55,600 nt of DNA, from contig NZ_FNNG01000016.1 in assembly GCF_900106765.1 (NCBI RefSeq), forward strand, positions 1-55,600, written 5' to 3'. The position numbers and the translations under genes were made by a program. The notes under the pieces are model-generated. The model saw nothing but the letters and a program-made list of their open reading frames with translations, had not been told where the DNA came from and made no database searches. This document shows, one piece after another, positions 1 to 8,756 of the stretch (its first letter is position 1; each line of letters begins with the position of its first letter). The DNA comes from Tepidimicrobium xylanilyticum. Lineage in GTDB: Bacteria > Bacillota > Clostridia > Tissierellales > Tepidimicrobiaceae.

Positions 1-51
1 ACCCGGCTGTTAACCGGTAGGTTGTGGGTTCGAGTCCCACCCTGGGAGCCA
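1..51 (+). tRNA. tRNA-Asn (GTT), 5' truncated by window edge
   Basis: The anticodon loop ctGTTaa, the T-arm and an encoded CCA end are present. The acceptor 5' strand and D-arm lie outside the window. It is the first gene of the tRNA array. Confidence 0.9.
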
Positions 52-58
52 AGAAAGT

Positions 59-147
59 GCCGGGGTGGCGGAACAGGCAGACGCACAGGACTTAAAATCC
101 TGCGGTCCTTTGGGACCGTACCAGTTCGATTCTGGTCCTCGGCACCA
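59..147 (+). tRNA. tRNA-Leu (TAA)
   Basis: This is a class II tRNA with a long variable arm (gcggtcctttgggaccgt region). The anticodon loop is cTTAAaa read as TAA. The acceptor stem pairs GCCGGGG with CCTCGGC, and CCA is encoded. Confidence 0.95.
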
Positions 148-170
148 CCAATAATCAATATAGGAAATGA

Positions 171-247
<77 letters not shown>

Positions 248-269
248 TTCATTCATGTTTAGTTAATGT

Positions 270-346
270 GGCGGCGTAGCTCAGTTGGCTAGAGCATGCG
301 GTTCATACCCGCAGTGTCAGCGGTTCGAGTCCGTTCGCCGCTACCA
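270..346 (+). tRNA. tRNA-Met elongator-type (CAT)
   Basis: The anticodon is CAT, with acceptor GGCGGCG paired to CGCCGCT and CCA encoded. It lacks the initiator features. A CAT tRNA could also be the Ile2 tRNA whose anticodon C is modified to lysidine; the sequence alone does not settle this. Confidence 0.85.
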
Positions 347-351
347 AATGT

Positions 352-426
352 GGCCCTATGGTCAAGTGGTTAAGACACCGCCCTTTCACGGCGGTAACCG
401 GGGTTCGAATCCCCGTAGGGTCACCA
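352..426 (+). tRNA. tRNA-Glu (TTC)
   Basis: The anticodon loop is cttTCac with anticodon TTC. The acceptor GGCCCTA pairs with TAGGGTC. CCA is encoded. Confidence 0.95.
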
Positions 427-427
427 T

Positions 428-503
428 GGGCGCATAGCTCAGTTGGGAGAGCACCTGCCTTACAAGCAGGGGGTCATAGGTTCGAGCCCTATTGCGCCCA
501 CCA
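428..503 (+). tRNA. tRNA-Val (TAC)
   Basis: The anticodon is TAC, the acceptor GGGCGCA pairs with TGCGCCC, and CCA is encoded. Confidence 0.95.
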
Positions 504-527
504 TAAAACCAATTATCAATTGGATAT

Positions 528-604
528 GGCCCGGTAGTTCAGATGGTTAGAATGCCAGCCTGTCACGCTGGAGGTCGAGGGTTCGAGTCCCTTCCGGGTC
601 GCCA
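528..604 (+). tRNA. tRNA-Asp (GTC)
   Basis: The anticodon is GTC, the acceptor GGCCCGG pairs with CCGGGTC, and the discriminator G plus CCA is encoded. Confidence 0.95.
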
Positions 605-607
605 CAT

Positions 608-683
<76 letters not shown>

Positions 684-687
684 TAAT

Positions 688-773
688 GGAGGAGTTCCCG
701 AGTTGGCCAAAGGGGACGGACTGTAAATCCGTTGGCTCAGCCTTCACTGGTTCGAATCCAGTCTCCTCCACCA
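688..773 (+). tRNA. tRNA-Tyr (GTA)
   Basis: A class II tRNA with a long variable arm (ttggctcagccttcactgg region), anticodon GTA, acceptor GGAGGAG paired with CTCCTCC, and encoded CCA. Confidence 0.95.
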
Positions 774-784
774 ATATAGTATTT

Positions 785-859
785 GCGGAAGTGGCTCAGT
801 GGTAGAGCATCGCCTTGCCAAGGCGAGGGTCGCGGGTTCGAATCCCGTCTTCCGCTCCA
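785..859 (+). tRNA. tRNA-Gly (GCC)
   Basis: The anticodon is GCC, the acceptor GCGGAAG pairs with CTTCCGC, and CCA is encoded. A second Gly tRNA with TCC follows after a 72-nt gap. Confidence 0.95.
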
Positions 860-870
860 TAATACAATGA

Positions 871-897
871 AACTCAGGAACCTTGTGTTTCTGAGTT
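871..897 (+). other. Hairpin between the two tRNA-Gly genes
   Basis: An inverted repeat AACTCAGGAA / TTTCTGAGTT with one bulge flanks a short loop. There is no following T-run, so a classical terminator is unlikely. It lies in the longest spacer of the tRNA array and may be an RNA-processing or pausing element. Confidence 0.4.
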
Positions 898-931
898 ATT
901 ATAAATTTATATAGTTTGTTATTAGTAGTAT

Positions 932-1005
932 GCGGGTGTAGCTCAGTGGTAGAGCCCCAGCCTTCCAAGCTGGTTGCGAGGGTTCGATTCCCTTCACCCG
1001 CTCCA
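932..1005 (+). tRNA. tRNA-Gly (TCC)
   Basis: The anticodon is TCC, the acceptor GCGGGTG pairs with CACCCGC, and CCA is encoded. Confidence 0.95.
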
Positions 1006-1012
1006 TTTATCA

Positions 1013-1087
<75 letters not shown>

Positions 1088-1102
1088 ACAAGTTTAACAT
1101 TT

Positions 1103-1179
1103 GTACCTATAGCTCAACGGGATAGAGTGCCTGACTACGAATCAGGAGGTTGGGGGTTCAAGTCCTCCTAGGTACACCA
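1103..1179 (+). tRNA. tRNA-Arg (ACG)
   Basis: The anticodon is ACG (read as ICG after deamination in bacteria). The acceptor GTACCTA pairs with TAGGTAC and CCA is encoded. It is the last tRNA of the array and borders the decayed accessory region. Confidence 0.95.
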
Positions 1180-1183
1180 ATAT

Positions 1184-1219
1184 AAGCCTTGTAACTATTA
1201 AGTTTACAAGGCTTTTTTA
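1184..1219 (+). terminator. Terminator of the tRNA array
   Basis: The perfect stem AAGCCTTGTAA / TTTACAAGGCTT is followed by a T-run. It sits 4 nt after the tRNA-Arg gene. Confidence 0.9.
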
Positions 1220-1464
1220 TTTTATAGCAAATGATATTTAAAATAGAATAAGAACTTTATCTCTCTTTTAGCAGATATATTCACTGAAAGGATGGAAAGT
1301 TAGGGGCATTGTTTCTTTTGAATCAATGGATAAAAGGGGTAGAACATTAAATTTAGGAGAAACAGTAATACATCGATAGGAAATATTTGGAAAACCTATA
1401 TTTGATAAAAAATAAGGAATATGGTAATATCAAGGTAGATTAATGGAGGGGGTAGTTCGACGCT

Positions 1465-2844
1465 AATCAGATAAAAAACTTCATATACAAATGTATCCTT
1501 AATTTTTGCAACCGCTGAAATGACATTGGAATCTCAAGTTAATTTACAGCAAAAAACTTATGGCGATTATCATATTATGTTAAGAAATTTAAATGATGGG
1601 GTTGCAAAAGAAATTGCCGAAAGAGAAGATATTGAATATGCAGGCTGGATACTACCGGGAGGGATTGGTTATATTCTCGATAAACCAATTGTTTTTTAGG
1701 CACTAATGAAATTACCGCAAATAAAAATAGCATTTCTATTAGAATAAAATTTAAGGATGAAAGTTCTATAAGAAGTTCCATTAGGGATATAAAAGACCGA
1801 TATAGGTTTAAAAATGAAGAAATTTCTGAAAACACGATATTATTAGGTTTAATAGGGACTAGCACAAATAAAATTATGAAACAATTTTATATCTTAACTT
1901 TAATTATAATAATTCTTGTTTTAACAGCTTGAAGTTTAATGATTAACTTAGAAATCTTAAATAATATAACTTATTATGGAATGTTGCGTTGCATTGGAGC
2001 ATCAAAAAAACAAATTAGATGTCTAGTTATATTACAAGGATTTTACAAAGGTTTAAAATCTATTCCAATGGGTTTAGTAATAGGTCAGTTTGTTTCATAG
2101 GGCATATATCTCCTACTAAAAGAAATCAATAGCGATTTTTTCTCTGAAATTCCTTTATTTCAATTAATATTAATAGTATAGTGGTTAGAACAATCGTTGG
2201 CATAACAATGATATGAATATCCTGCTCAAAAGGCATCCAAAACCACATTTATAATAGCGATAAAAGGATTACAAGATAAGACGTATGAGCCGAATATTAC
2301 ATTATTGAAGAATTCTTCCATTGAGATGAGTTTAGGAATAATGCATGTTCTAAGTAGAAAAAAGAATATTTTCCTTTTAACAGGTTCATTTGCAGTATGC
2401 ATAATATTGATTTTTTGTTTTCAAGGTATATTAGATTTTTTTCATCAAGCAATACCTATTTTGTATCCTTCCATGGCCGATATTACTGTAACTATAGATG
2501 AATCTGATAGAGGACTACAACATAAACAAATAAAGGAACTAGAAAAGTTAAATGAAATTTCAACTGTATATGGAAATAAAGAATGTACAGATTTTTTAGT
2601 TGATGGTGAGAATATAGGCTATAAAGTATTATCTTTTGATGAACAGCAATTTAAAGAGATAGGCCTGCATAAAACAATTTATAATTGGCTTATTACTGAT
2701 AAATGGGGACTTCAATGGCAATGGCTACTAACGCTAATTGTCTTTAATGCTTTGTTATGTGCTTCATCTATCATACTATCAATTATTTATCCATTAAAAA
2801 AAATAGAACAAACGTCAATTATAGAATTAATAGCAAACAATTAA
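1465..2844 (+). pseudogene. FtsX/MacB-type ABC transporter permease, heavily degraded
   Basis: Conceptual translation in shifting frames gives one recognisable large permease. Around 1500-1697 there is an extracytoplasmic-type segment ending at a TAG. From 1700 on another frame gives KFKDESSIRSSIRDIKDRY, then a membrane segment interrupted by TGA near 1930. This is followed by the FtsX signature YGMLRCIGASKKQIR near 1980-2025 and a TAG near 2098. The open piece 2305-2844 (179 residues) carries two more membrane segments and the usual C-terminal ending PLKKIEQTSIIELI. A likely internal deletion lies near residue 130 of that piece. No ATPase partner is nearby. The family assignment rests on the GASKKQI motif and the C-terminus; the natural substrate is unknown. 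The upstream stretch 1220-1465 holds nothing I can support. Confidence 0.8.
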
Positions 2845-2994
2845 AGAGATGTAGCTAATAAATATTTGCATGGAAGTATAAAATAGGTGCTATGTTTAAG
2901 GTAATTAAAATATTTGATACAAAACTTATTTTATTTTTATCTTCGTTTTAATTAGAAAATACTTAGATAGAGATATTGAGGAGGTGCAGGTACG

Positions 2995-3202
2995 ATGGGA
3001 ATATTAGGCCCAGTTAAGAATGGCGAAATATAGGCAATACAGTTCAGAATGTTGGGGAACCATGATAACTCCTGAATTAAAAGGTGGGCATGAAGTAATT
3101 ATTTCCGTCTATGTGGAAGAGGCAGAAGTAAGAGATCCAATTCCAATGTTTATTGAATCCATCAGGGTGACTTTAACAGTTGTTGCTTATCTAAATTAAT
3201 AG
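2995..3202 (+). pseudogene. Small unrecognised coding remnant
   Basis: A strong ribosome-binding site (gaggaggtg) precedes an ATG near 2995. The frame stops at a TAG after 12 codons. A neighbouring frame stays open from about 3034 to a TAA near 3200 and encodes about 54 residues, including GGHEVIISVYVEEAEVRDP. The length, the RBS and the single frame change suggest a small gene broken by one indel. I do not recognise the family. The rest of 2845-3288 contains only AT-rich spacer and the terminator before cas6. Confidence 0.4.
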
Positions 3203-3218
3203 TTTGCAGAAAAATAAA

Positions 3219-3278
3219 GGAATTAAGGATTTTTTGTAGAATCAATATATAGTTCCTTAATTCTATTATTTTTTTTTG
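3219..3278 (+). terminator. Terminator upstream of cas6
   Basis: Arms GGAATTAAGGA (3219-3229) and TCCTTAATTCT (3254-3264) can pair across a 24-nt loop, and the right arm is followed by a run of nine or more T. It separates the small remnant from the cas genes, whose own promoter is not obvious. Confidence 0.55.
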
Positions 3279-3288
3279 GAGGTTTATA

Positions 3289-4026
3289 ATGAAAGAAATC
3301 ATTACTTTTTATCCTATTGATTCTGACAAAGTAGTATTACCAATACAATATAATCATATGGTCCAGGGAATGATATATAGTATATTAGATGCTGAATTGG
3401 CCTATTTTCTTCATGAAAAGGGCTTCCAAAACCAAAAAAGGACATTTAAGATGTTTTCTTTTTCTAGACTAAAAGGAAGTTATACACTTGATAAAAAAAA
3501 TGATTTAATTATATTTGATGGACCTGTTAAACTTACCATTTCGTCCCATTACGATGAGTTTTCAAATTCAATTGGAAATGGTTTTTTGAGGTGCCAAAGG
3601 GTTCGATTGGGAAATAATAATCTAGAAGTGAGAGAATTGGCTATAGAAAGGGAAATAGTCAACAGTGAAGAAATAAGAGTATATGCCCTATCACCAATTT
3701 CAGTGTATAGCACATTATTAAGGAAGGATGGCAGGAAATTTACCTATTTCTTTAATCCAAAGGAAGAGGAATTTTCTAAGATTATATCTAACAATCTTAA
3801 AAATAAGTATAGGGCTTTTTATTCAAAAGAACCTCCAGAGGGGGAAGTAAAAATTAAGCCCATTGGATTATCTAAGTTAGCTGTTGTAAATTACAAGGAA
3901 TTTATAATAAAAGGATATACTGGGAAATTTTTAATGAAAGGAGATTCTCTACTCCTTCAATTAGGGGTGGATACGGGTTTGGGCAGTAAGAACAGCCAAG
4001 GGTTTGGCTGTGTGAAGTTAATATAA
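3289..4026 (+). CDS. cas6: CRISPR-associated endoribonuclease Cas6
   Basis: The 245-residue protein is a RAMP-fold Cas6, which cuts pre-crRNA within the repeat. It is full length for the family (about 240 residues). The N-terminal region has the family pattern with Tyr30, His42 in FLHEKGF and Lys50, which by comparison with archaeal Cas6 are candidate catalytic residues (inference). The C-terminus ends in the glycine-rich RNA-binding loop GLGSKNSQGFGCVKLI. ATG is preceded by ggaggtttata. It is the first and apparently intact gene of a decaying type III-A locus. No repeat array is visible in the window, so its substrate would have to come from elsewhere in the genome. Confidence 0.9.
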   Translation: MKEIITFYPIDSDKVVLPIQYNHMVQGMIYSILDAELAYFLHEKGFQNQKRTFKMFSFSRLKGSYTLDKKNDLIIFDGPVKLTISSHYDEFSNSIGNGFLRCQRVRLGNNNLEVRELAIEREIVNSEEIRVYALSPISVYSTLLRKDGRKFTYFFNPKEEEFSKIISNNLKNKYRAFYSKEPPEGEVKIKPIGLSKLAVVNYKEFIIKGYTGKFLMKGDSLLLQLGVDTGLGSKNSQGFGCVKLI

Positions 4027-4060
4027 AAGGTATAAGTGAATGGCTTAGGAAGGTGATTCT

Positions 4061-4756
4061 GTGGCAAGGAAGATTGCTTTAATTTCCCTAATTGGTAAAG
4101 GGAATTTGCTGAAAGAATCAAAAGGATATATAGGGACTAAGTATTATTTTAATGAAACTCAAGAAACTATCCACACTTCTTTTTTGGTTCTGCTCTATAT
4201 AAAGTGTTGATAGGGCAAGGTTATGATATCGATAAATGGCTAATATTTGGTACCAGCAAATCCAACTGGTCAGAATTACTTTATGTTGTAGAGGAAAAAA
4301 TATCATGACGAAATGATTGAGCTTTATGATAGGATCTATAATGAAGAGAACAAAGAAATTTCCAAGTCTTTGCTTTCTAAATGGGAGGAAGAACTCCAAA
4401 AACATTTATCAGGTATTAGGCTTATTGTGGTAGATCCCTTAGATTTTGAGATATACATGAATAAGATGATGACCGAAATTTCAAATGATAATAGGGACGT
4501 GGTACTTGATATAACTCATGCTTTTAGGCATATGCCTGTAGTAATAGCTTTTTCCTTAATGGTATTAAAGCATATTAAGGATATTTCAAATATTATGGTA
4601 TATTATGGCGCTTTTGAACTGAAAATAAATAGGTTTGACCAAAATGAACCTACCCCTATATTAAAGATTGATTTTATTAATACATTAGTATCTTATGCTG
4701 AAAACTTAGCAATATTCAACAATTCAGGTTACTTTCCCTACATATTAGAAAATTTA
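4061..4756 (+). pseudogene. CARF-domain CRISPR ancillary protein (Csx1/TM1812 type), frameshifted and truncated
   Basis: A GTG start behind aggaaggtg opens ARKIALISLIGKGNL, the first strand and glycine turn of a CARF domain. The frame changes at a T6 run (4180-4185, consistent with a 1-nt deletion) into FGSALYKVLIGQGYD. It changes back at an A6 run (4295-4300, a 1-nt insertion) into MIELYDRIYNEEN. The family signature DITHAFRHMPV follows near 4510. In this family CARF binds cyclic oligoadenylate made by Cas10 and a C-terminal HEPN or other effector acts. Here the protein ends at the linker (FNNSGYFPYILENL) where it runs into csm3, so the effector domain is gone. Exact family membership is inferred from the signature. 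Confidence 0.75.
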
Positions 4757-5458
4757 AGGTATATTATTAAATATATCCTTGAATGTAAAACAGGGCTTCA
4801 AATATAAGCAGGAAACATATCTTTCGATATAGGAGGCATGGATAATCCAGTCGTTAAAAATCCTATAACAGGAGAGCCTTATATATCAGGTTCATCTTTG
4901 AAAGGGAAGATGAGAAGCTTATTAGAATGGCAAGAAGCTCCTGAAGTACTTATTGAAAGTGGTGGACAAGTTTTGAATGATCCTAAATACGATGTATGCA
5001 AATTATTTGGAGTTTCACCAGGTAGTATACCAAATGCTAAAAACGATAAGAAGCAAAAGAATATTTTAGTATCTCGTGCCATAGTTAGAGATGCCTATCT
5101 TACTGAGGAAAGCAAACAGATGCTACAATTACAGCTAGGGGAAAATATTTTTACTGAAATAAAGGCAGAAAATAATATAGATTGGTTAACTTCTAAAGCA
5201 ACACCTAGGTTCTTTGAAAGAGTTCCAAAGGGAGCAGAATTTGAAGGAGAAATTGTATTAACCCAGTATGTAGAAGAGAACGAAAAACTATTAGCCCTTA
5301 TCATTGAAGGGATGAGGCTATTACAAGATAGTTATCTGGGGGGGATGGGTTCTAGAGGTGCTGTCAAAATAGAATTCAAAAATGTAAGAATTTACGTTAG
5401 GGATAGGGATTACTATCTAGGAGAAAAAGATGAAGAAATAATTGAGAAAACAATATAA
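4757..5458 (+). pseudogene. csm3: Csm3 (Cas7-group RAMP) with an in-frame TAA near the N-terminus
   Basis: Csm3 forms the backbone of the type III-A effector and cleaves target RNA. The N-terminal KTGLQI is followed by TAA (4805-4807) and continues in the same frame as AGNISFDIGGMDNPVVKNP. That restores the family pattern of TGL-I, then IGG-DNPV, then PYISGSSLKGKMRSLLE. Downstream GGMGSRGAVKIEF matches the C-terminal glycine-rich region. The open part from ATG 4838 has 206 residues. An aggagg lies only 1 nt before that ATG, so re-initiation there is doubtful. The gene appears joined in frame to the truncated CARF gene, which implies a deletion that removed cas10 and csm2. Confidence 0.8.
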
Positions 5459-5473
5459 TTAGGGGTGATGCTT

Positions 5474-6457
5474 GTGCGCATATATAAAATTAACATTATC
5501 CCCTATGGATTCATGACTGCTTTTCCTGATTCCCAAACTATATTTGGAGTCATTTGTTGGGCTATCAGAGAGCTATATGGAGAAGAAGAGTTGGAACAGC
5601 TTTTAGATAACTTTAAGGAACATGAAAGCAGATTTATAGTTTCTTCATCTTTTATGGATGGGCCTTTTAAAGCATCAATAATGAACTGGGCTAAATTAGA
5701 CGAGATTATTGAAATAGGGAATAGAGTAGGAGTAAAAGGTAGTCAATTAGCTGTGAGAAGCAAATCCTTGAAAAAGATAGAATATTTTTCAGAAGCCCTA
5801 TTCAGAGATTATTTAAAAGGTGAGATTGGTAGACTAGACTTAGTAGAAGGGATAATTTCCCAAAATGATAAATATGAGCTTAATAGGAATATACTCCATT
5901 ATAGAGGCGAAGAAATTCCATCTATAGATTATTATGAAGAAAATGTTAGGAGGAATTTTATAAACAGATTGAGTGGAACTACCGATGAAGGTCAATTATT
6001 CTATTATAAAAGAATCTATATTACTCCAAATAGCAAATTGTATTTTTTGATGAAAACTGAAAACATAAATTATTTTTTACCCGTCTTTAAGTATATGTCG
6101 GACACTGGAATTGGTGGAGACAAAAGTGTTGGTGCAAATAGCTTTAAAGTGTCTTTTGAAAGTGAGTTTAAATATGAAAAATACATGGAAGAAAACATAC
6201 TTCTATCCAAATATATTCCTTACTACGAAGAAGTCCATTGGGATAAGAGCTTTTATTCCATCATCATGGAACAATGTATGGTTGAATCTAGACATGAATT
6301 TCATGGGGAAGATATAGTAAAGATTCAGGTTGGCTATATAGGGGAAGGATCAAAACTGGTATTAAAGCAGTATAAAGATATGTATGCTAGACTTCCTATA
6401 GTTAAGGAGATTGGGGATAAGAAAATAAGACATAATGGCTTAGCTTTTTTCTTATAA
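5474..6457 (+). CDS. csm4: Type III-A CRISPR effector subunit Csm4 (Cas5 group)
   Basis: The 327-residue protein has the Csm4 N-terminus (IIPYGFMTAFPDSQTIFG) and the C-terminal-half motif TGIGGDKSVGANSFKV, a glycine-rich RAMP loop. Csm4 normally caps the complex, binds the 5' handle of crRNA and contacts Cas10. GTG 5474 is chosen because aggggtg lies 6 nt upstream; ATG 5468 is too close to it. It starts 15 nt after csm3 and lies 14 nt before csm5. It has no visible lesion and is full length, but its partner Cas10 is missing from the locus. Confidence 0.88.
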   Translation: MRIYKINIIPYGFMTAFPDSQTIFGVICWAIRELYGEEELEQLLDNFKEHESRFIVSSSFMDGPFKASIMNWAKLDEIIEIGNRVGVKGSQLAVRSKSLKKIEYFSEALFRDYLKGEIGRLDLVEGIISQNDKYELNRNILHYRGEEIPSIDYYEENVRRNFINRLSGTTDEGQLFYYKRIYITPNSKLYFLMKTENINYFLPVFKYMSDTGIGGDKSVGANSFKVSFESEFKYEKYMEENILLSKYIPYYEEVHWDKSFYSIIMEQCMVESRHEFHGEDIVKIQVGYIGEGSKLVLKQYKDMYARLPIVKEIGDKKIRHNGLAFFL

Positions 6458-6471
6458 GGTAGGTGATAGGA

Positions 6472-7599
6472 ATGGCATATATACTTAGGATATTGTCTCC
6501 AACCCATATACATAGCGGTGAAGTTATAAGAGCTATGAACTACATGATCGAGGATGATAAGGTATTAATTTTTGATGAATTAGATGTGATCAGTTCAGTG
6601 AAATATAATAAATTACTAAATGATGATTTACTTAGGAATTTTGCCACTTCAGATAGCAAAAGGAAGGAGTATAATAAGACTTTAGATTATTATATAAATA
6701 AAAATATAGCTGAAGATTCAGTAGTGGAAAAATATAAGCTGGTAGCAGACAATTATGTAGGCAATCTATCTGGACAAAAAATATATGGAACAATGGCTAA
6801 TATATTGGGCAGCTATATACCTGGCTTAACTATAAAAGGAGTTATTAGAACTGCCATTATGTACGATTATCTACTCAATAAAGGGATTGATTATATTAAG
6901 GAAGCTGTAAATTACTTATATAGCAAAGAGGGAAGTTGTTATACAATAGATGATTATATTCTATATGAGATGTAAGAAAATTATGGAATTAATAAGGACA
7001 TTCAAAGGGACCCGTTTAAATTCTTAGGAGTCAAGGATATGAATATGACCCAAAATCGATTGGGAATTTATCAGGAAACTATATATAATATCGATAATTT
7101 CATTCTTGGTAATGTTATAGAAGCTATAGAACCAGGAGATTGCACCGAAGAATTCGATTTTAAAATTAGAGTAAATGAAAAAGTGTCCCATAGGTTTAAT
7201 GAGGATATAATCAGGTATTTTGAAGAAAAAGAACTGCTAAGGGTGTTATATCAATATTCAAAGGATATAATCCAAGATGAGTTGGAGTATTTTAAGCAAA
7301 ATAAACATCCTGCATTCAATTCTAAAGAAGTAATTGAAATATTAGAAGAGTTAGATTCGATAAACAACCTAGATAAACCGGTTCTTAGGATAGGCAAGGG
7401 AAAAGGCTATAAGTCAAATACAATAGCTTTAGCGATCAAAAAATTGGACAGGGTTTATTATGTAAGGAAAATTAAAAATATCGCAATACCTTATAAATAC
7501 AATAAGAATTATGAATTTCCAAAGACAAAGAAATTTGTTAATTCAGCAGTTTCTCCAAAGCTACTAGGATTTACCATACTCGAAAAGGTTGATAGGTAA
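6472..7599 (+). pseudogene. csm5: Csm5 interrupted by a single in-frame TAA
   Basis: The first part (ATG 6472, behind aaggtagg) has LSPTHIHSGE and YIPGLTIKGVIRTA, both typical of Csm5. A TAA at 6973-6975 follows YILYEM. The same frame continues without gap as ENYGINKDIQRDPFKFLGV and the family C-terminus (LRIGKGKGYKSNT and FPKTKKFVNSA). Read through, the protein would be about 375 residues, the usual Csm5 size. So one nonsense codon is the only lesion visible. Csm5 normally sits at the 3' end of crRNA and recruits maturation nucleases. The last nucleotide lies 1 nt before the next ATG. Confidence 0.85.
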
Positions 7600-7600
7600 T

Positions 7601-8371
7601 ATGCTAAATATAAAGACTATTAACTATAGAATTAAATTTTTGGAAGAGATAAGTTTTAAAGAAGAACCAGAAATTGTATTTTTTAAGACCATATTCAGTA
7701 GGTTGAAAGGTATATTATGCATTAATCGAAAAGAAGAATGTATAAGCTGTGGTCATAATTATAAATGTCTGTATAGCTACTTGACTGCTGTAGATTTTAA
7801 ATATATTGAAAATCTACCCATTATAGTTAAAAGACCTTTATTTTCTAAAAAGATTATGAAAGCCGAAAATATACTAGATTTGAAATTTACTTTTCTTGGA
7901 GATTCAATAAAACATATGGATTTTATTGATTTCATAATTTAAGAATTCGAGGCAAGAGGCCTTTATAGGGAGAGTTATAAATTTGTTATTATAAATAGAA
8001 ATACGGATCAATCCCAAATAGTAGAAAAGGCTGGGAAAATAATTGGCATTAGGATATTGACTCCAATAGATATTAAAGAAGATATATTTGTTAAAGAAAA
8101 GAATAAATTAGATTCTTTAAACAAGATTTATAACATTACGGATGATACCATAGATGAAATAAATATAACTTACCAGTTTGATGGGATAAAATTTAAAGTA
8201 AACAACCCACTACGTATAGGGGCAGGTAAGATAATACAAGAAAGCTATGTAGGCATGGTTAGATTTGATGAGCCAATAGAAGATTCTAATTTGCTGAATA
8301 TCATAAACATCATAGGTGTAGGAAGATTTTACGCCATAGGGGGAGGGGCAATAGAAGTTTGTAGATTTTAA
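7601..8371 (+). pseudogene. Second Cas6-type RAMP protein with one in-frame TAA
   Basis: The reading frame from ATG 7601 has the zinc-ribbon-like segment found in a branch of Cas6 proteins (CxxCxxxxxCLYSYL, around residue 47). A TAA at 7940-7942 follows DFIDFII and the same frame continues EFEARGLYRESYKFVI. It ends with the glycine-rich IGVGRFYAIGGGAIEV. Read through, it would be 256 residues. In this branch the segment before the break normally runs on as here, so one nonsense mutation is the simplest view. It begins 1 nt after csm5 and is the last cas gene. I place it in the Cas6 superfamily from motif order; the subfamily is uncertain. Confidence 0.7.
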
Positions 8372-8432
8372 ATTTTTTGTTTGCATTCATTGTAGTGCTA
8401 TCTTAATTTAAATAGTGTGGTGTTAACTAGTG

Positions 8433-8467
8433 AATATAGCTATTGGATCTTTACCAATAGCTATATT
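8433..8467 (+). terminator. Hairpin ending the cas locus
   Basis: The perfect 14-bp stem AATATAGCTATTGG / CCAATAGCTATATT encloses a 7-nt loop. Only a short T-rich tail follows, so termination efficiency is uncertain. It lies 61 nt after the last cas gene. Confidence 0.55.
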
Positions 8468-8708
8468 TATTATGATTGTTATCACTATATTAACTGTCAT
8501 ATCTGCTACTAAATTTATGGAACTTTATTCCTTCCAGGCCTGTTTGTATAACCACTTTATATTATACATTTTCTCACAATTAAGCATCTCTTATAGATTA
8601 ATCAACCCATAATATAATCTTCGATAACAGCTTATATTTAATATATTAACTGTATTTAAAATAAAAAATTAAAACTAATAATTTTTTTGATAATTTTCTT
8701 TTTATCTC

Positions 8709-8756
8709 TTGACAAATATAAAAATATTAAATAAAATCAATCATAAGCAATCATAA
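8709..8756 (+). promoter_or_regulatory. Promoter and FruR-type operator of the fru operon
   Basis: A TTGACA box (8709-8714) and TAAAAT (8732-8737) are separated by exactly 17 nt. Immediately downstream CAATCATAA occurs twice with a 10-nt period (8738-8746, 8748-8756), placed to be bound by a DeoR-family repressor over the transcription start. Assignment to FruR is inference from position. The remaining spacer 8468-8708 is AT-rich with nothing else I can support. Confidence 0.7.

Noticed and set aside
4805-7942. TAA reassigned genome-wide as an amino acid
   Set aside because: TAA is the normal stop of many intact genes in the window, and CAA, AAA and GAA are all used as codons.
8430-8612. 60-residue hydrophobic frame after the cas locus
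   Set aside because: It contains the 14-bp terminator hairpin, has no good RBS, and its hydrophobicity is expected from AT-rich DNA.
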